Below, piece after piece: positions 25,647-34,263 of a DNA stretch of 63,205 nt (positions are counted from its first letter, which is position 1; each line of letters begins with the position of its first letter). The position numbers were made by a program, and so were the translations under genes. The DNA is taken from contig JAFEDK010000028.1 in the NCBI GenBank assembly GCA_018241665.1, forward strand, positions 1 through 63,205, given 5' to 3'. This stretch comes from Pseudomonadota bacterium. Its GTDB lineage: Bacteria > Pseudomonadota > Gammaproteobacteria > Burkholderiales > Rhodocyclaceae. Below the pieces are notes generated by a model, which was not told where the DNA came from, did no database searches, and saw only the letters and a program-made list of their open reading frames with translations.

Positions 25647-27551
25647 TCAAGCCCTGACCCGCGACTTCGTCGGGTCGTAGTGCGGAAACGCCACCACTTT
25701 CGCATCCAGTCGTTTGCGGTGCCCATCCAGCTGGCCGACCTGCAGTTCGGTGTCGAGTGCCGAGTAGGCGACATCCACGCGGGCCAGCGCGATCTGCGTG
25801 TCGAGGACTGGCGAGCGGGTGGTGCTGGTGATTTCGCCGACCCTGGCGCGGCCGACGTAGAGGCCGTCGCCGTGGCTGGCGGCTTCGTTGCTGGCGATGG
25901 CGAGGCCGACCAGTTTGCGGCGGGGATGGGCCTTGCGTTCTTCGAGGGCGGCCTTGCCGATGAAGTCGTCCGGTTTGCTGAGGGCGACGGTGAAGCCGAT
26001 GCCGGCTTCGAAGGGGTCGGTCTGGTCGCAGAATTCGTGGCCGGCGAAGGCGAGCCCGGCTTCGATGCGCAGCATGTCGAGGGCGTCGAAGCCGAGCGGC
26101 ACGATGCCCAGCGGGGTTCCGGCTTCCATCACCGCGTTCCACAGGGCCGGGCCGTCCTTGGGGGCGCACCACAGCTCATAGCCCAGCTCACCGGTATAGC
26201 CGGTGCGCGACACGACCAGCGGGATGCCGGTGGGGCCGCCCAGGCGGGCAGCGGCGAAGCGGAACCAGCCGAGTTCGTCCGGCGTGGGCTGCAGCGGGCT
26301 GGTCCACAGGATCTTCTTGAGCAGCTCGCGGCTCTTGGGGCCTTGCACGGCGAGGTTGTGCAGGGCATCGGTGGCTTCGCGGATATGCACGTTGAAGCCG
26401 CCCGCTGCGGCCTGTTCCTGCAGCCACAGGCCGGTGGTGTCTTCGCCGCAGACGAAGCGGAACACGTCGCGGCCGAGGCGGAACACCGTGCCGTCGTCCA
26501 TCATGCCGCCGTGGGCGTGGCAGACGGCGGTGTAGACCACCTGGCCGACGGCCAGCTTGCGCATGTCGCGGGTCTGCACCTTCTGCAGCAGGGCTTCGGC
26601 GTCGGGACCGGTGACGTCGAACTTGCGCAGCGCCGACAGGTCCATGACCGCCACTTTCTCGCGGCAGGCCCAGTATTCGGCCAGCGTGCCGTGGCCGACA
26701 AAGCTGCGCGGCAGCCAGTAGCCCTTGTAGTCGATGAAGTCGCGGGTGAGGGTTTCGGTTGCCGGCGCGAAGGCGGTCGGCCGGGTCAGGCGGACGGGGG
26801 AGTCGGGTGTCATGCGGTGGGCCATCGCGCGGGGAAAGGAATGGGCGGCGTCGTAGATACGTGCCTCGATATCGGTGGGCTGCCAGGCGTTGGCGGGGTC
26901 GATGTCGTCGGCGCAGGACGACACCGCCACCACCAGGTCCTTCAATGCCCTGAGCAGCACGTAGTCGCCGGGCTTGGACCACGGTTCGGCAAAGCCGAGG
27001 CTGCCGCAGGGCTGGATGAAGGTGTTGTAGAAGAAGTTGATGGCCGGCCAGCCGGCGCGCGGGCGGATGCCGAAGCCGGCCAGCGCGGCGTTGAAGTTGT
27101 CGCTGCAGTTGGCGTGGCCGGGAAAGCCGGCGTCCTCATAGTACTTGGCGGTGCACGCGAGCGCGAAGGCGTCGTGGCGGCCGACGGTGTCCTGCACGGT
27201 TTCGAGCAGCGGCTGCATGCGTGCGTCGAAGTACTTGGCGTGCAGGCCGGGCTGGGGATAGGCGGCACCGGCCAGGGTGCGCGTCACTGTCGGGTCGAGG
27301 CCCCATTCTTCGCTGGCGGCCAGCGCCGCGGCGTCGAAGGCGAGGAGGTCGGAGCACTGGCGGCCATCCACGTCGATGACCTGGATGTACTGCCCGGCCT
27401 TCACCTCGAAGGCACGGGCGCTGGCGGCGGTGACGCGGATCACCGCCAGCGGTTCGGGAAAGGCCTGGGCGAAGCGCGGCGCGGCCTCGGCGGCGAGCAG
27501 GAAGGGGTCGCCTTCCTGCGCCACGTCCGCGGGCGGGACGACGTCGTTCAT
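25647..27551 (-). CDS. DUF1989-GcvT fusion, folate-loading subunit of the N-demethylase
   Basis: 634 residues. The first ~200 form a DUF1989 (urea-carboxylase-associated) domain, with YIQVIDVDGRQCSDLLAFD near 50 and NCSDNFNAAL; residues ~235-634 are a complete GcvT-like aminomethyltransferase (AVMDLSALRKFDVTGPDA, LAVQGPKS, SRTGYTGELGYELWCAP, KLVGLAI barrel). This domain pair is characteristic of the tetrahydrofolate-binding component of haem-dependent oxidative N-demethylase/dimethylamine monooxygenase loci, where it traps formaldehyde as 5,10-methylene-THF. ATG 27551 overlaps the stop of the flavin reductase gene (ATGA), so the two are translationally coupled. It is the last gene of the operon running from 34091. 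Confidence 0.85.
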   Translation of the reverse strand: MNDVVPPADVAQEGDPFLLAAEAAPRFAQAFPEPLAVIRVTAASARAFEVKAGQYIQVIDVDGRQCSDLLAFDAAALAASEEWGLDPTVTRTLAGAAYPQPGLHAKYFDARMQPLLETVQDTVGRHDAFALACTAKYYEDAGFPGHANCSDNFNAALAGFGIRPRAGWPAINFFYNTFIQPCGSLGFAEPWSKPGDYVLLRALKDLVVAVSSCADDIDPANAWQPTDIEARIYDAAHSFPRAMAHRMTPDSPVRLTRPTAFAPATETLTRDFIDYKGYWLPRSFVGHGTLAEYWACREKVAVMDLSALRKFDVTGPDAEALLQKVQTRDMRKLAVGQVVYTAVCHAHGGMMDDGTVFRLGRDVFRFVCGEDTTGLWLQEQAAAGGFNVHIREATDALHNLAVQGPKSRELLKKILWTSPLQPTPDELGWFRFAAARLGGPTGIPLVVSRTGYTGELGYELWCAPKDGPALWNAVMEAGTPLGIVPLGFDALDMLRIEAGLAFAGHEFCDQTDPFEAGIGFTVALSKPDDFIGKAALEERKAHPRRKLVGLAIASNEAASHGDGLYVGRARVGEITSTTRSPVLDTQIALARVDVAYSALDTELQVGQLDGHRKRLDAKVVAFPHYDPTKSRVRA

Positions 27552-28078
27552 GCGCACACCTCCCGCTCGGCCAGGCGCCGGTAGCTGCCGCCGGCGAAGA
27601 CCAGCGGCTCGCCGTCGCGGCAGCGCAGTTGATGAACCTCGGCGACGAAGATGGTGTGGTCGCCGCCCGGATACTGGGCGAAGGGCCGGCATTCGAAGGT
27701 GGCCAGCGCCCCGTCGAGCAGCGGCGCGCCATGCTCGCCGGCGCCGTAGACCAGGTCCGCCCACTTGTCGCCGCCGCCCCGCGCGAAGCGGTTGGACAGC
27801 GACTCCTGCTCGTCGCCGAGCACGTGGATGGCCAGCGGCCCGCCGGCGGCGAAGGCTTCGCAGCAGGCCATGTTCTTGGCCAGGCTGAAGAGCACCAGCG
27901 GTGGGTCTAGGGACACGGAGTTGAAGGAGCTGACGGTGGCCCCCACCGGCCGGCCTTCATCGTCCCAGGTGGTGACGATGGTGACGCCGGTGGGGAAGAG
28001 GCCGAGGACGCGGCGGAACAAACGCCCGTCGAAGGGCGCCCGGTGGGCGGCGATGGGCTGGCTGGTGGTGGCTTGCAT
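27548..28078 (-). CDS. Flavin reductase (HpaC-like, FMN-dependent)
   Basis: 176 residues of the flavin-reductase split-barrel family: LGLFPTGVTIVTTWDDEGRP, SSFNSVSLDPPLVLFSLAKN and the C-terminal GDHTIFVAEVHQLR are standard. Such proteins reduce FMN or FAD with NAD(P)H and hand it to a separate oxygenase. It sits 20 bp after an acyl-CoA-dehydrogenase-fold gene, the usual partner in two-component flavin monooxygenases, and overlaps the DUF1989-GcvT gene. GGGAG lies about ten bases before the start. Confidence 0.87.
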   Translation of the reverse strand: MQATTSQPIAAHRAPFDGRLFRRVLGLFPTGVTIVTTWDDEGRPVGATVSSFNSVSLDPPLVLFSLAKNMACCEAFAAGGPLAIHVLGDEQESLSNRFARGGGDKWADLVYGAGEHGAPLLDGALATFECRPFAQYPGGDHTIFVAEVHQLRCRDGEPLVFAGGSYRRLAEREVCA

Positions 28079-28098
28079 GGCGGCGGTGCTCCCTGGAC

Positions 28099-29481
28099 TT
28101 AGGCTTGCGCCTCGGCGAGGAGCTTGCTGGCGAAGGCGGCCTTCTCTTCCTTGCTCATCTTCTTGAGCTCGTTGTTGAGGACGCGCTGGTTCACCGACTG
28201 GTTCCAGTAGTCCAGCACCTCGAAGCCGAGCAGCGCGGCCTTGCCGACGAACTGGCGCAGCACTTCGTTGGTGGGGCCCATCACCCAGCCGGCCTTGCCG
28301 TCGCGCAGCAGGCGCTCGATGCCGAGGGCCGGCTTGTAGCCGGTGCCGCCGCAGGCGTGGAGCATCTTGTCCACCACGAAGGTGACGTTCTTGGAGGCGA
28401 AGAACTTGACCTGCCACAGCCAGTTGAGCAGCGCGGTGCGCGGCAGGTGGTCGATGGTGGCGTGGGCGGACCAGTCGCAGTTGTTGGTCTGCTCGTCCAG
28501 CGCCTTGGCGGCCAGGTACACGTAGCTGCGGCTGGCGTTGGTGTCGATCAGGCACTCGCCGACGTAGTCCTGGATGGTCGGGTAGTCGGCCACGCGCATG
28601 CCCACGTCGTTGTGCACCTTGCGGGTGGTGTGGTTCTTGGTGATGTCCATCGCGGCGAGGCAGATGCCGTTCCAGCAGGCCGAGGAGCACACCAGGAAGA
28701 AGGGGTCGACCACTTCGTCGTTGGACTTGGCGCCGTCGCCGATCGGGCCGACCAGCGCGTCCGGGGCGATCTCGACGCCGTCCACCGCGATGGGGCCGGA
28801 CTGGTTGCCGCGCATGCCGAGGCCGTCCCAGTTGGCCGGATCGGCGTGGATCTGGTCCTTGGTGACCAGGAAGCAGGACAGGTTGGAGTAGTCGCCGCCG
28901 AAGTCCGGCGAGGTGGTCTGGATGATGTACCAGTCGGCGAAGCCGCCGGAGGTGGTCCACGAGGCCTTCTTGAAGACCTTCCAGCCGTTGTCGGTGCGCT
29001 CGGCGCGGGACGACATCGGGTACCAGAAGTGGGAGCCGGTTTCCGGGTCGGAGTAGGACAGGGTGCCGATCAGCACGTCCTTGTCGACGCGGCGCAGGAT
29101 GTCCTTCAGGCGCTCGTTGTCGTGGTGGCGCAGCAGCGCGGCGGCGCAGGCGCCCAGGTGCATGGTGTAGCACATGGCGGTGGACGGGCAGCCGTAGCGG
29201 GCGATGGTCTCGACCACCATCGCGGCGCACAGGTGGCTCTCACCGCGGCCGCCGAGCTCCTTCGGGATGGTCAGGCTCATCAGGCCCATGGCGGCCAGGG
29301 CCTCGAAGTTCTTGCGCGGGTAGATGTACTTCTTGTCGCTCTCGATGGCGTTGGGGCGCAGCGTGGTTTCGCACAGGGCGATCAGGTCGGCCTGCAGGGC
29401 CTTCTGCTCGGCGGTGAGCAGCCACTGGGGGCTCCATTCGGAACCGATGCCGGTGGGGGTCATTTGGGTGATGGCGTTCAT
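28099..29481 (-). CDS. Acyl-CoA-dehydrogenase-fold protein, probable flavin-dependent monooxygenase
   Basis: 460 residues. N-terminal helical domain, middle beta domain with TTSGGFADWYIIQTT and GMRGNQSGPI, and C-terminal helical domain with ACGGTGYKP. The C-terminal segment that carries the catalytic base in dehydrogenases (consensus xYEGTxQI) here reads WVMGPTNEVLRQF, so a Met appears to occupy the Glu position. Paired with a flavin reductase, this points to a group D flavin monooxygenase (the fold of DszC and isobutylamine N-hydroxylase) rather than a fatty-acid dehydrogenase. In an amine-catabolic operon an amine or C-S/N oxygenase is plausible (inference). AGGA is seven bases before ATG 29481. 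Confidence 0.75.
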   Translation of the reverse strand: MNAITQMTPTGIGSEWSPQWLLTAEQKALQADLIALCETTLRPNAIESDKKYIYPRKNFEALAAMGLMSLTIPKELGGRGESHLCAAMVVETIARYGCPSTAMCYTMHLGACAAALLRHHDNERLKDILRRVDKDVLIGTLSYSDPETGSHFWYPMSSRAERTDNGWKVFKKASWTTSGGFADWYIIQTTSPDFGGDYSNLSCFLVTKDQIHADPANWDGLGMRGNQSGPIAVDGVEIAPDALVGPIGDGAKSNDEVVDPFFLVCSSACWNGICLAAMDITKNHTTRKVHNDVGMRVADYPTIQDYVGECLIDTNASRSYVYLAAKALDEQTNNCDWSAHATIDHLPRTALLNWLWQVKFFASKNVTFVVDKMLHACGGTGYKPALGIERLLRDGKAGWVMGPTNEVLRQFVGKAALLGFEVLDYWNQSVNQRVLNNELKKMSKEEKAAFASKLLAEAQA

Positions 29482-29582
29482 GGTGGTTTCCTTTGCTTGG
29501 GCGTTTTGAAAGGGGAATCGGTTGTGAGTACGGCTGGCGATGCTTGTTGGGGGCCGGGCTGCAGGGTTGTGGGGTGGGCGCT

Positions 29583-29649
29583 GTGGGGGCGAATTCATTC
29601 GCCCTCAGTCGGCGATCCAGAGTCCGCGGGCGAATGAATTCGCCCCCAC
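29583..29649 (+). repeat. Paired palindromic element 3 (67 bp)
   Basis: Arms 29583-29604 and 29628-29649, spacer 23 bp beginning TCAGTCGGCG. Same orientation as element 1. Lies inside the methylamine operon between the haem demethylase gene and the acyl-CoA-dehydrogenase-fold gene, a 200-bp gap. Confidence 0.92.
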
Positions 29650-29681
29650 GGGTTCCGTCCGCAGTCCCTACAGGTTCCTTT

Positions 29682-30758
29682 TCAGCGCGGCGCCAGCGTG
29701 CTGACGCCGGCTTCCGTGCCGACGGGCAATTCGCGGCCGTCGTCGTGCTGGGCCAGCCATTCGAGGGCGGCCGGCAGGTAGCGGGTGAGGCCCTTGTATT
29801 CGACGAGCTGGGGCGGCAGGGAGGACAGCACCCGGTGCAGGCGGGCGCCCCACTTGGGTACGCGGGCCAGGTCCTCGAGGGAGGCCAGGTAGCAGCGGAT
29901 CGGGAACAGGATTGCGTTGCTGCGCGGCAGGCGCCACAGGGTCTGCAGTTCGACGCGCAGGTGCACCTTCTGCCCGGCATTCTCGGGCGTGACGCTGGCC
30001 CGGTCCGGGCCCCACTCGGGGTAGCTCTCCGGCGAGGTGTCGAGGCGCGGGTTGATGCTCATGGTCCAGTTGAGGCGGCGCACCGGCTGGCCGAGGCGCA
30101 GCATCAGCAGGTATTTCAGGGCCCGCTCGAAGACGCCGGTCTGGTGGGCCAGCGGCACCGGGCCATGCCACTCCATGAAGCTCATGCCGACGTCGAACTC
30201 CAGTGACCAGTCGGCCTGGGAGGTGACCATGCCGGCGTCCATGAAGAGGTTGTCGTCGCGCTGGTCGCAGATCGCGAAGTCACCCTGGGCCTGGCGGGTG
30301 ATGTATTCGAAGGGTTCGCAGGGCAGGGTCTCGGCGTTGCCGAAGATGAAGCTCTGCTCGATGCCCAGCGGGCGGTTGATCCAGGTCCACCGGCTGCCGA
30401 AGTCGTCGCCTTCCTTGATCAGCGAGAACTGCTCCGGGTAGTCGGCGGACAGGTTCTCCATCAGCAGCTCCAGCGTGTCCCACTGGGCCATCATCATGTG
30501 CGGCAGCACCTGGCAGCGGCCGGGGTCGCGTTCCAGCGTGATGGCCTTGTCGCGGCATTCGGCGATGTAGTGCTCATCCACGTCGAAGGGGCGCAGGAAG
30601 ACGTCGCTCGGGCCGCTGCGCACATGCGGCTCGATGTTGACGCTGTACATGTAGCGGTCTTCCGGGAAGGGGAAGGGGAAGCGCAGGACGGCCGCGTCGC
30701 TGTTGCGGTAGCTGTAGTCGCCGCGGAAGGTTTCTTCGGGTTTGAATGCGATGCTCAT
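29682..30758 (-). CDS. Haem-dependent oxidative N-demethylase catalytic subunit (DUF3445)
   Basis: 358 residues, full length for the DUF3445/HODM alpha family, in which a haem-binding PAS domain has become a catalyst that oxidatively removes a methyl group from dimethylamine. Landmarks of the family visible here are the N-terminal FPFPFPEDRYMYSVNIEPH, ERDPGRCQVLPHMMMAQWDTLELL, ALKYLLMLRLGQPVRRLNW and the C-terminal AILFPIRCYLASLEDL. GGGAGAA precedes ATG 30758. Its electron-transfer and zinc-ribbon partner subunits lie immediately upstream and the folate-loading subunit downstream in the same direction. Substrate is predicted to be dimethylamine or a related secondary amine from homology, not shown by the sequence itself. 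Confidence 0.87.
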   Translation of the reverse strand: MSIAFKPEETFRGDYSYRNSDAAVLRFPFPFPEDRYMYSVNIEPHVRSGPSDVFLRPFDVDEHYIAECRDKAITLERDPGRCQVLPHMMMAQWDTLELLMENLSADYPEQFSLIKEGDDFGSRWTWINRPLGIEQSFIFGNAETLPCEPFEYITRQAQGDFAICDQRDDNLFMDAGMVTSQADWSLEFDVGMSFMEWHGPVPLAHQTGVFERALKYLLMLRLGQPVRRLNWTMSINPRLDTSPESYPEWGPDRASVTPENAGQKVHLRVELQTLWRLPRSNAILFPIRCYLASLEDLARVPKWGARLHRVLSSLPPQLVEYKGLTRYLPAALEWLAQHDDGRELPVGTEAGVSTLAPR

Positions 30759-30770
30759 GGCGGTTCTCCC

Positions 30771-30837
30771 GTGGAGGCGAATTCCTTCGCCCGTGGACTT
30801 CGTTTCACCGGTTGAGGGCGAATGAATTCGCCCCTAC
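30771..30837 (-). repeat. Paired palindromic element 4 (67 bp, reverse orientation)
   Basis: Arms 30771-30792 and 30816-30837. The spacer, read on the minus strand, begins TCAACCGGTG, matching the spacers of the plus-oriented elements, so this copy is inverted. The left arm carries two changes. It fills the 98-bp gap between two subunit genes of the N-demethylase. Confidence 0.9.
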
Positions 30838-30856
30838 GGAGGGTTCGTGGTGTGGC

Positions 30857-31807
30857 TTACAGGTCCAGCACCAGGCGCCCGCTCCGTGCCCGCGACACGC
30901 AGGGCAGGATCAGGCGGCCGGTCTCCCGCTCGGCGGCGGACAGGTAGTGGTCGCGGTGGTCGGCTTCTCCGTCCAGCAGCGGCGTCACGCACACGCCGCA
31001 GGCGCCGCCGCGGCACAGGCAGGGGGCTTTGACGCCGATCCGCTCGATGGCTTCGAGCAGGCTCTCGTCCTCGCCGACGCTGACCTCGACGCCGGACTTG
31101 GCGAGGAAGGCGCGGAAAGCCTCGCCGCCGGACAGGGCGCTGCCGAAGTGCTCGCAATGGACGTGGCTGGCGGGCCAGCCGGCGGCCGCGGCGAGTTCCA
31201 GCACCTCGTCGTTCATGGCGGCCGGGCCGCACACGTAGAGGTGGGTGCCGACCGGCTGGGCGGCGAGCAGGGCGGGGATGTCGAGGCGGCGGCCGTCGGC
31301 GTCCCAGTGCACGCTGACGCCGCTCTTGCCAGCCAGCCAGGGGTCGAAGACGTGCTGCTCGTCCTCGCGGCAGCACAGGTGCAGCGCGTAGTCGGCGCCG
31401 CCGAAGGCGAAGTCGGCCAGGTAGGACAGGAAGGGCGTGATGCCGATGCCGCCGGCGATCATCAGGTGGCGGCGGGCGGTGCGCACCGGGGCGAACAGGT
31501 TGCCGGGCCAGCCGGCCTCCAGCACGTCGCCGACCTTGATCTGCTCGTGGATGAAGGCCGAGCCGCCGCGGGAGCTGGGCACGCGCCGCACGATGATCTC
31601 GTAGGCGTCGCGGGCGCCGGGCCGGCTGATCAGCGAATAGGCGTTGCGGTGGGTGCGCGTGGCGCCCTTGAGCACGAGCTGGAGGTGGGCGCCGGCCGCC
31701 GCCGGGGGCAGCTTGCCGCCGTCCGCCGCCACCAGGCGCAGGTGGCGCAGGCTCGGCGAGATGGCGCTGGCGGCGGCCACCTTGAGCGTGAGGGTTTCGC
31801 CGATCAT
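30857..31807 (-). CDS. N-demethylase reductase subunit (flavin/2Fe-2S, VanB-PDR type)
   Basis: 316 residues. N-terminal ferredoxin-reductase domain that binds FMN and NAD(P)H (NAYSLISRPGARDAYEIIVRR cut at RPG; GGIGITPFLSYLA; HLCCREDEQHVF) and a C-terminal plant-type 2Fe-2S domain with CRGGACGVC near residue 268 and a final Cys in LILPCVSRA. It passes electrons from NAD(P)H to the haem subunit. The start codon overlaps the stop of the small upstream subunit (ATGA). Domain order reductase then 2Fe-2S is that of the phthalate dioxygenase reductase group. Confidence 0.9.
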   Translation of the reverse strand: MIGETLTLKVAAASAISPSLRHLRLVAADGGKLPPAAAGAHLQLVLKGATRTHRNAYSLISRPGARDAYEIIVRRVPSSRGGSAFIHEQIKVGDVLEAGWPGNLFAPVRTARRHLMIAGGIGITPFLSYLADFAFGGADYALHLCCREDEQHVFDPWLAGKSGVSVHWDADGRRLDIPALLAAQPVGTHLYVCGPAAMNDEVLELAAAAGWPASHVHCEHFGSALSGGEAFRAFLAKSGVEVSVGEDESLLEAIERIGVKAPCLCRGGACGVCVTPLLDGEADHRDHYLSAAERETGRLILPCVSRARSGRLVLDL

Positions 31808-32385
31808 GCGAAGCTCTCCTCGACGGCCGGCACTTCGCCCGGTGCTTCCGCATCCACCATCACGCCCATGAAGGCGCCGAGGCGGCGGGAGAAGTGGTCG
31901 CGCACCAGCAGGTGGCGGTGGCAGCCGGCACAGCTGGCGATGCTGGTGGTGACGTTCTCGGTGACCGTGTGGCAGTGGGTGCACCACACCCGGCGGCGCA
32001 GGCTGCCGGCGTGGTGCAGGTGGATCTGCTCGGCGCTGAAGCCGATGATCGCCGCGGCCTTGGCCACCGACCACAGGAAGGGCTCGGTGCCCTGCACGTA
32101 GAGGCGGTCGCCGATGCCGTAGCCGCGGGTGGCGCAGGCGAAGGCATCCACCACGTCGGCGACCTCGGGCAGGCGCCACACCTTGCCGAGGCCCAGGCCG
32201 CCGGCCTGGGTGCCGACCAGCCAGGTGTGCAGGTTCTCTTCCACCGGCGCGAAGGTGCCGGCCAGGGAGTCGAGGCGGCCCGGCAGCACGGTGTCGCCTT
32301 CGACGATCAGCAGGTGCTGGCTGCCGGACAGGTCCGGCTCCAGCTGGGTGTAGGTGGGGCGGCTCTTGATGTCGGAATGCAGCAT
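31804..32385 (-). CDS. Small zinc-ribbon subunit of dimethylamine monooxygenase (DmmA-like)
   Basis: 193 residues. The C-terminal third has a four-cysteine ribbon, CTHC-x13-CAGC (about residues 140-160), followed by LLVRDHFSRRLGAFMGV; the N-terminal part contains a Rossmann-like segment (LIVEGDTVLPGRLDSLAG...). It matches my recollection of the DmmA-family small subunit found with DUF3445 proteins; its role in the complex is structural or regulatory. Overlaps the reductase gene by four bases and follows the permease by 11 bp, so it belongs to the same operon. Confidence 0.75.
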   Translation of the reverse strand: MLHSDIKSRPTYTQLEPDLSGSQHLLIVEGDTVLPGRLDSLAGTFAPVEENLHTWLVGTQAGGLGLGKVWRLPEVADVVDAFACATRGYGIGDRLYVQGTEPFLWSVAKAAAIIGFSAEQIHLHHAGSLRRRVWCTHCHTVTENVTTSIASCAGCHRHLLVRDHFSRRLGAFMGVMVDAEAPGEVPAVEESFA

Positions 32386-32396
32386 GGTCGTTCTCC

Positions 32397-34091
32397 TCAG
32401 ATCACCGCACAGGCGTGGGCGATGGCCACCACCGCGGCGCCGCCGGCGAGGGTCAGGTAGGGCAGGATGCCGGCGCGGGTGCCGACGCCTTCCTCGCTGC
32501 CGAGGTGCATGTCTTCCTGCATCGCGGCGGGGAACTGGCCCTTGTCGGTGACGTAGTGGCGGTACAGGAAGACCGGCACGATCAGCGCGGCGACGAGCAG
32601 GCCGGAAGCCAGCGTGCCGGCGCCCCAGATGTCGGCGCCCATGCCCATCAGCCACAGGTTGGCGAAGGCCAGCACGGTGCCGATGGCGATCAGCCACAGC
32701 GGGGCCTTGAACGGGCGCGGCCAGCTCGGGCGGTCGATGCGGTGGATCCAGGCGGCGTTGAGGTTGAGGAAGTTGAAGAGGATGTAGCAGACGTTGGAGA
32801 TGGCCAGCACGAAGACGTAGTCGGACATCAGCAGCAGGATCAGGTTGAAGCCGAGGTCGGTCCACATCGCCGGGATCGGCGCGCCGTTGGCATTCACGTG
32901 GGACAGGTACTTGGGCAGCCAGCCGTCGGCGGAGGCCTGGTAGAGGGTGCGCGAGGAACCGGCCATCGAGGTCATGATGGACAGCACCAGGGCCAGCACC
33001 AGCATCGCCATCAGCACGTGCTCGACCAGCGCGCCGCCGCCCAGCATGTGGGCCATGGCGTGGGCGACGCCCATGCCGCTGTAGATGTCCGGCGACAGGA
33101 TGCCGTCGTAGACCGCCGGGGTGACCACGTTGCCGGCGGCGTCCTTCACTTCCGGGGTGACCAGCTGGCCGAGGCCGATGTTGCCCTGGAAGGCCAGCGG
33201 CACGACGGTGAACACGAAGATGCACAGCAGGCCGGAGTACAGGATGGCCTTGAAGGTGTCGGTGCGCGGGTCGCGGAATTCGCGGGTGTAGCACACCGCC
33301 GTCTCGAAGCCGTAGGTGGACCAGGCCGCCATGAACAGGCCGCCGGCCATCAGGGTCAGGCCGCCCATGTCCCAGGCGCCGTCGATCACCGCGCCGCCGG
33401 CGTCCTTGGCCAGCGGGAACAGCGGGGTCAGGTTGGCGGCCGGTACGTCACCGGAGAGCAGCGGCCACAGGCCGATCAGCATCAGCGGGGCCAGTGCGGC
33501 GATGCCGAGCACCATCTGCATGCGGGCTGCCTGCAGGATGCCGCGGTGCTGGATCGCGAAGGCCGCCAGCAGCACCGCCGCGCCGAGCACGAAGGTGGCG
33601 TTGATGCGCAGGGACAGACCGCCCTTGATGAAGCCCAGGTCGAGCAGGGTGATCTGCCAGGTGTTGATGGCCGCGTCCGGCGCGAACAGGATCGACAGGA
33701 TGTAGCCCGCCGCCAGCCCGGAGCCGATGGCCAGCACCGGCGACCAGGCCAGCCAGTTGCACCACACCGACAGCGGCGCCAGCAGCTTGCTGTAGCGCAC
33801 CCAGGCCACCGCCCCGTACACCGACGCGCCGCCGGACTTGTGCGGGAACAGGCCGGCGATCTCCGCATAGGAGAAGGACTGCAGGAAGCCGAAGGCGATG
33901 GAAATGATCCACACCGCCCAGGACGGCTTGCCCACCGTGGCGGCAATGGAGCCGATGGAAAACAGCACCAGGGCCGGGACGCCGCTGGCTACCCAGAAGG
34001 CCCCGGCCCAGCCGATCTTGCGGTGGAGCGTTGCGCTGGCGCCGCCGCTCCCGATGCCGCTCGTCACGGCATCCACTGTCGTGGTGTTCAT
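32397..34091 (-). CDS. APC-superfamily amine/amino-acid permease
   Basis: 564 residues with about 12-14 hydrophobic segments. N-terminal LHRKIGWAGAFWVASGVPAL, YAEIAGLFPHKSGGASVYGA and AAWSTYGFETAVCYTREFRDP follow the amino acid/polyamine/organocation transporter pattern. As first gene of the N-demethylase operon it probably imports the methylated amine or its precursor. GAGGAG lies seven bases before ATG 34091; the frame extends upstream without protein-like sequence. Substrate is inferred from context only. Confidence 0.82.
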   Translation of the reverse strand: MNTTTVDAVTSGIGSGGASATLHRKIGWAGAFWVASGVPALVLFSIGSIAATVGKPSWAVWIISIAFGFLQSFSYAEIAGLFPHKSGGASVYGAVAWVRYSKLLAPLSVWCNWLAWSPVLAIGSGLAAGYILSILFAPDAAINTWQITLLDLGFIKGGLSLRINATFVLGAAVLLAAFAIQHRGILQAARMQMVLGIAALAPLMLIGLWPLLSGDVPAANLTPLFPLAKDAGGAVIDGAWDMGGLTLMAGGLFMAAWSTYGFETAVCYTREFRDPRTDTFKAILYSGLLCIFVFTVVPLAFQGNIGLGQLVTPEVKDAAGNVVTPAVYDGILSPDIYSGMGVAHAMAHMLGGGALVEHVLMAMLVLALVLSIMTSMAGSSRTLYQASADGWLPKYLSHVNANGAPIPAMWTDLGFNLILLLMSDYVFVLAISNVCYILFNFLNLNAAWIHRIDRPSWPRPFKAPLWLIAIGTVLAFANLWLMGMGADIWGAGTLASGLLVAALIVPVFLYRHYVTDKGQFPAAMQEDMHLGSEEGVGTRAGILPYLTLAGGAAVVAIAHACAVI

Positions 34092-34263
34092 CTGCGTACT
34101 CCTCGATGTCGAAAAAATGCGATGGGACTGCAATGGCCTGCACTGTCCGCCGCCGGGCGGGGGGCGAACAATTCGACTTTGGGAGTAGGTCCGAGGGGGA
34201 ATTGAGGGAGTAGGCGCGCGGGCGTGAAATGGCTGCCATCCCAACACCGACGAAGGCAAAAGC

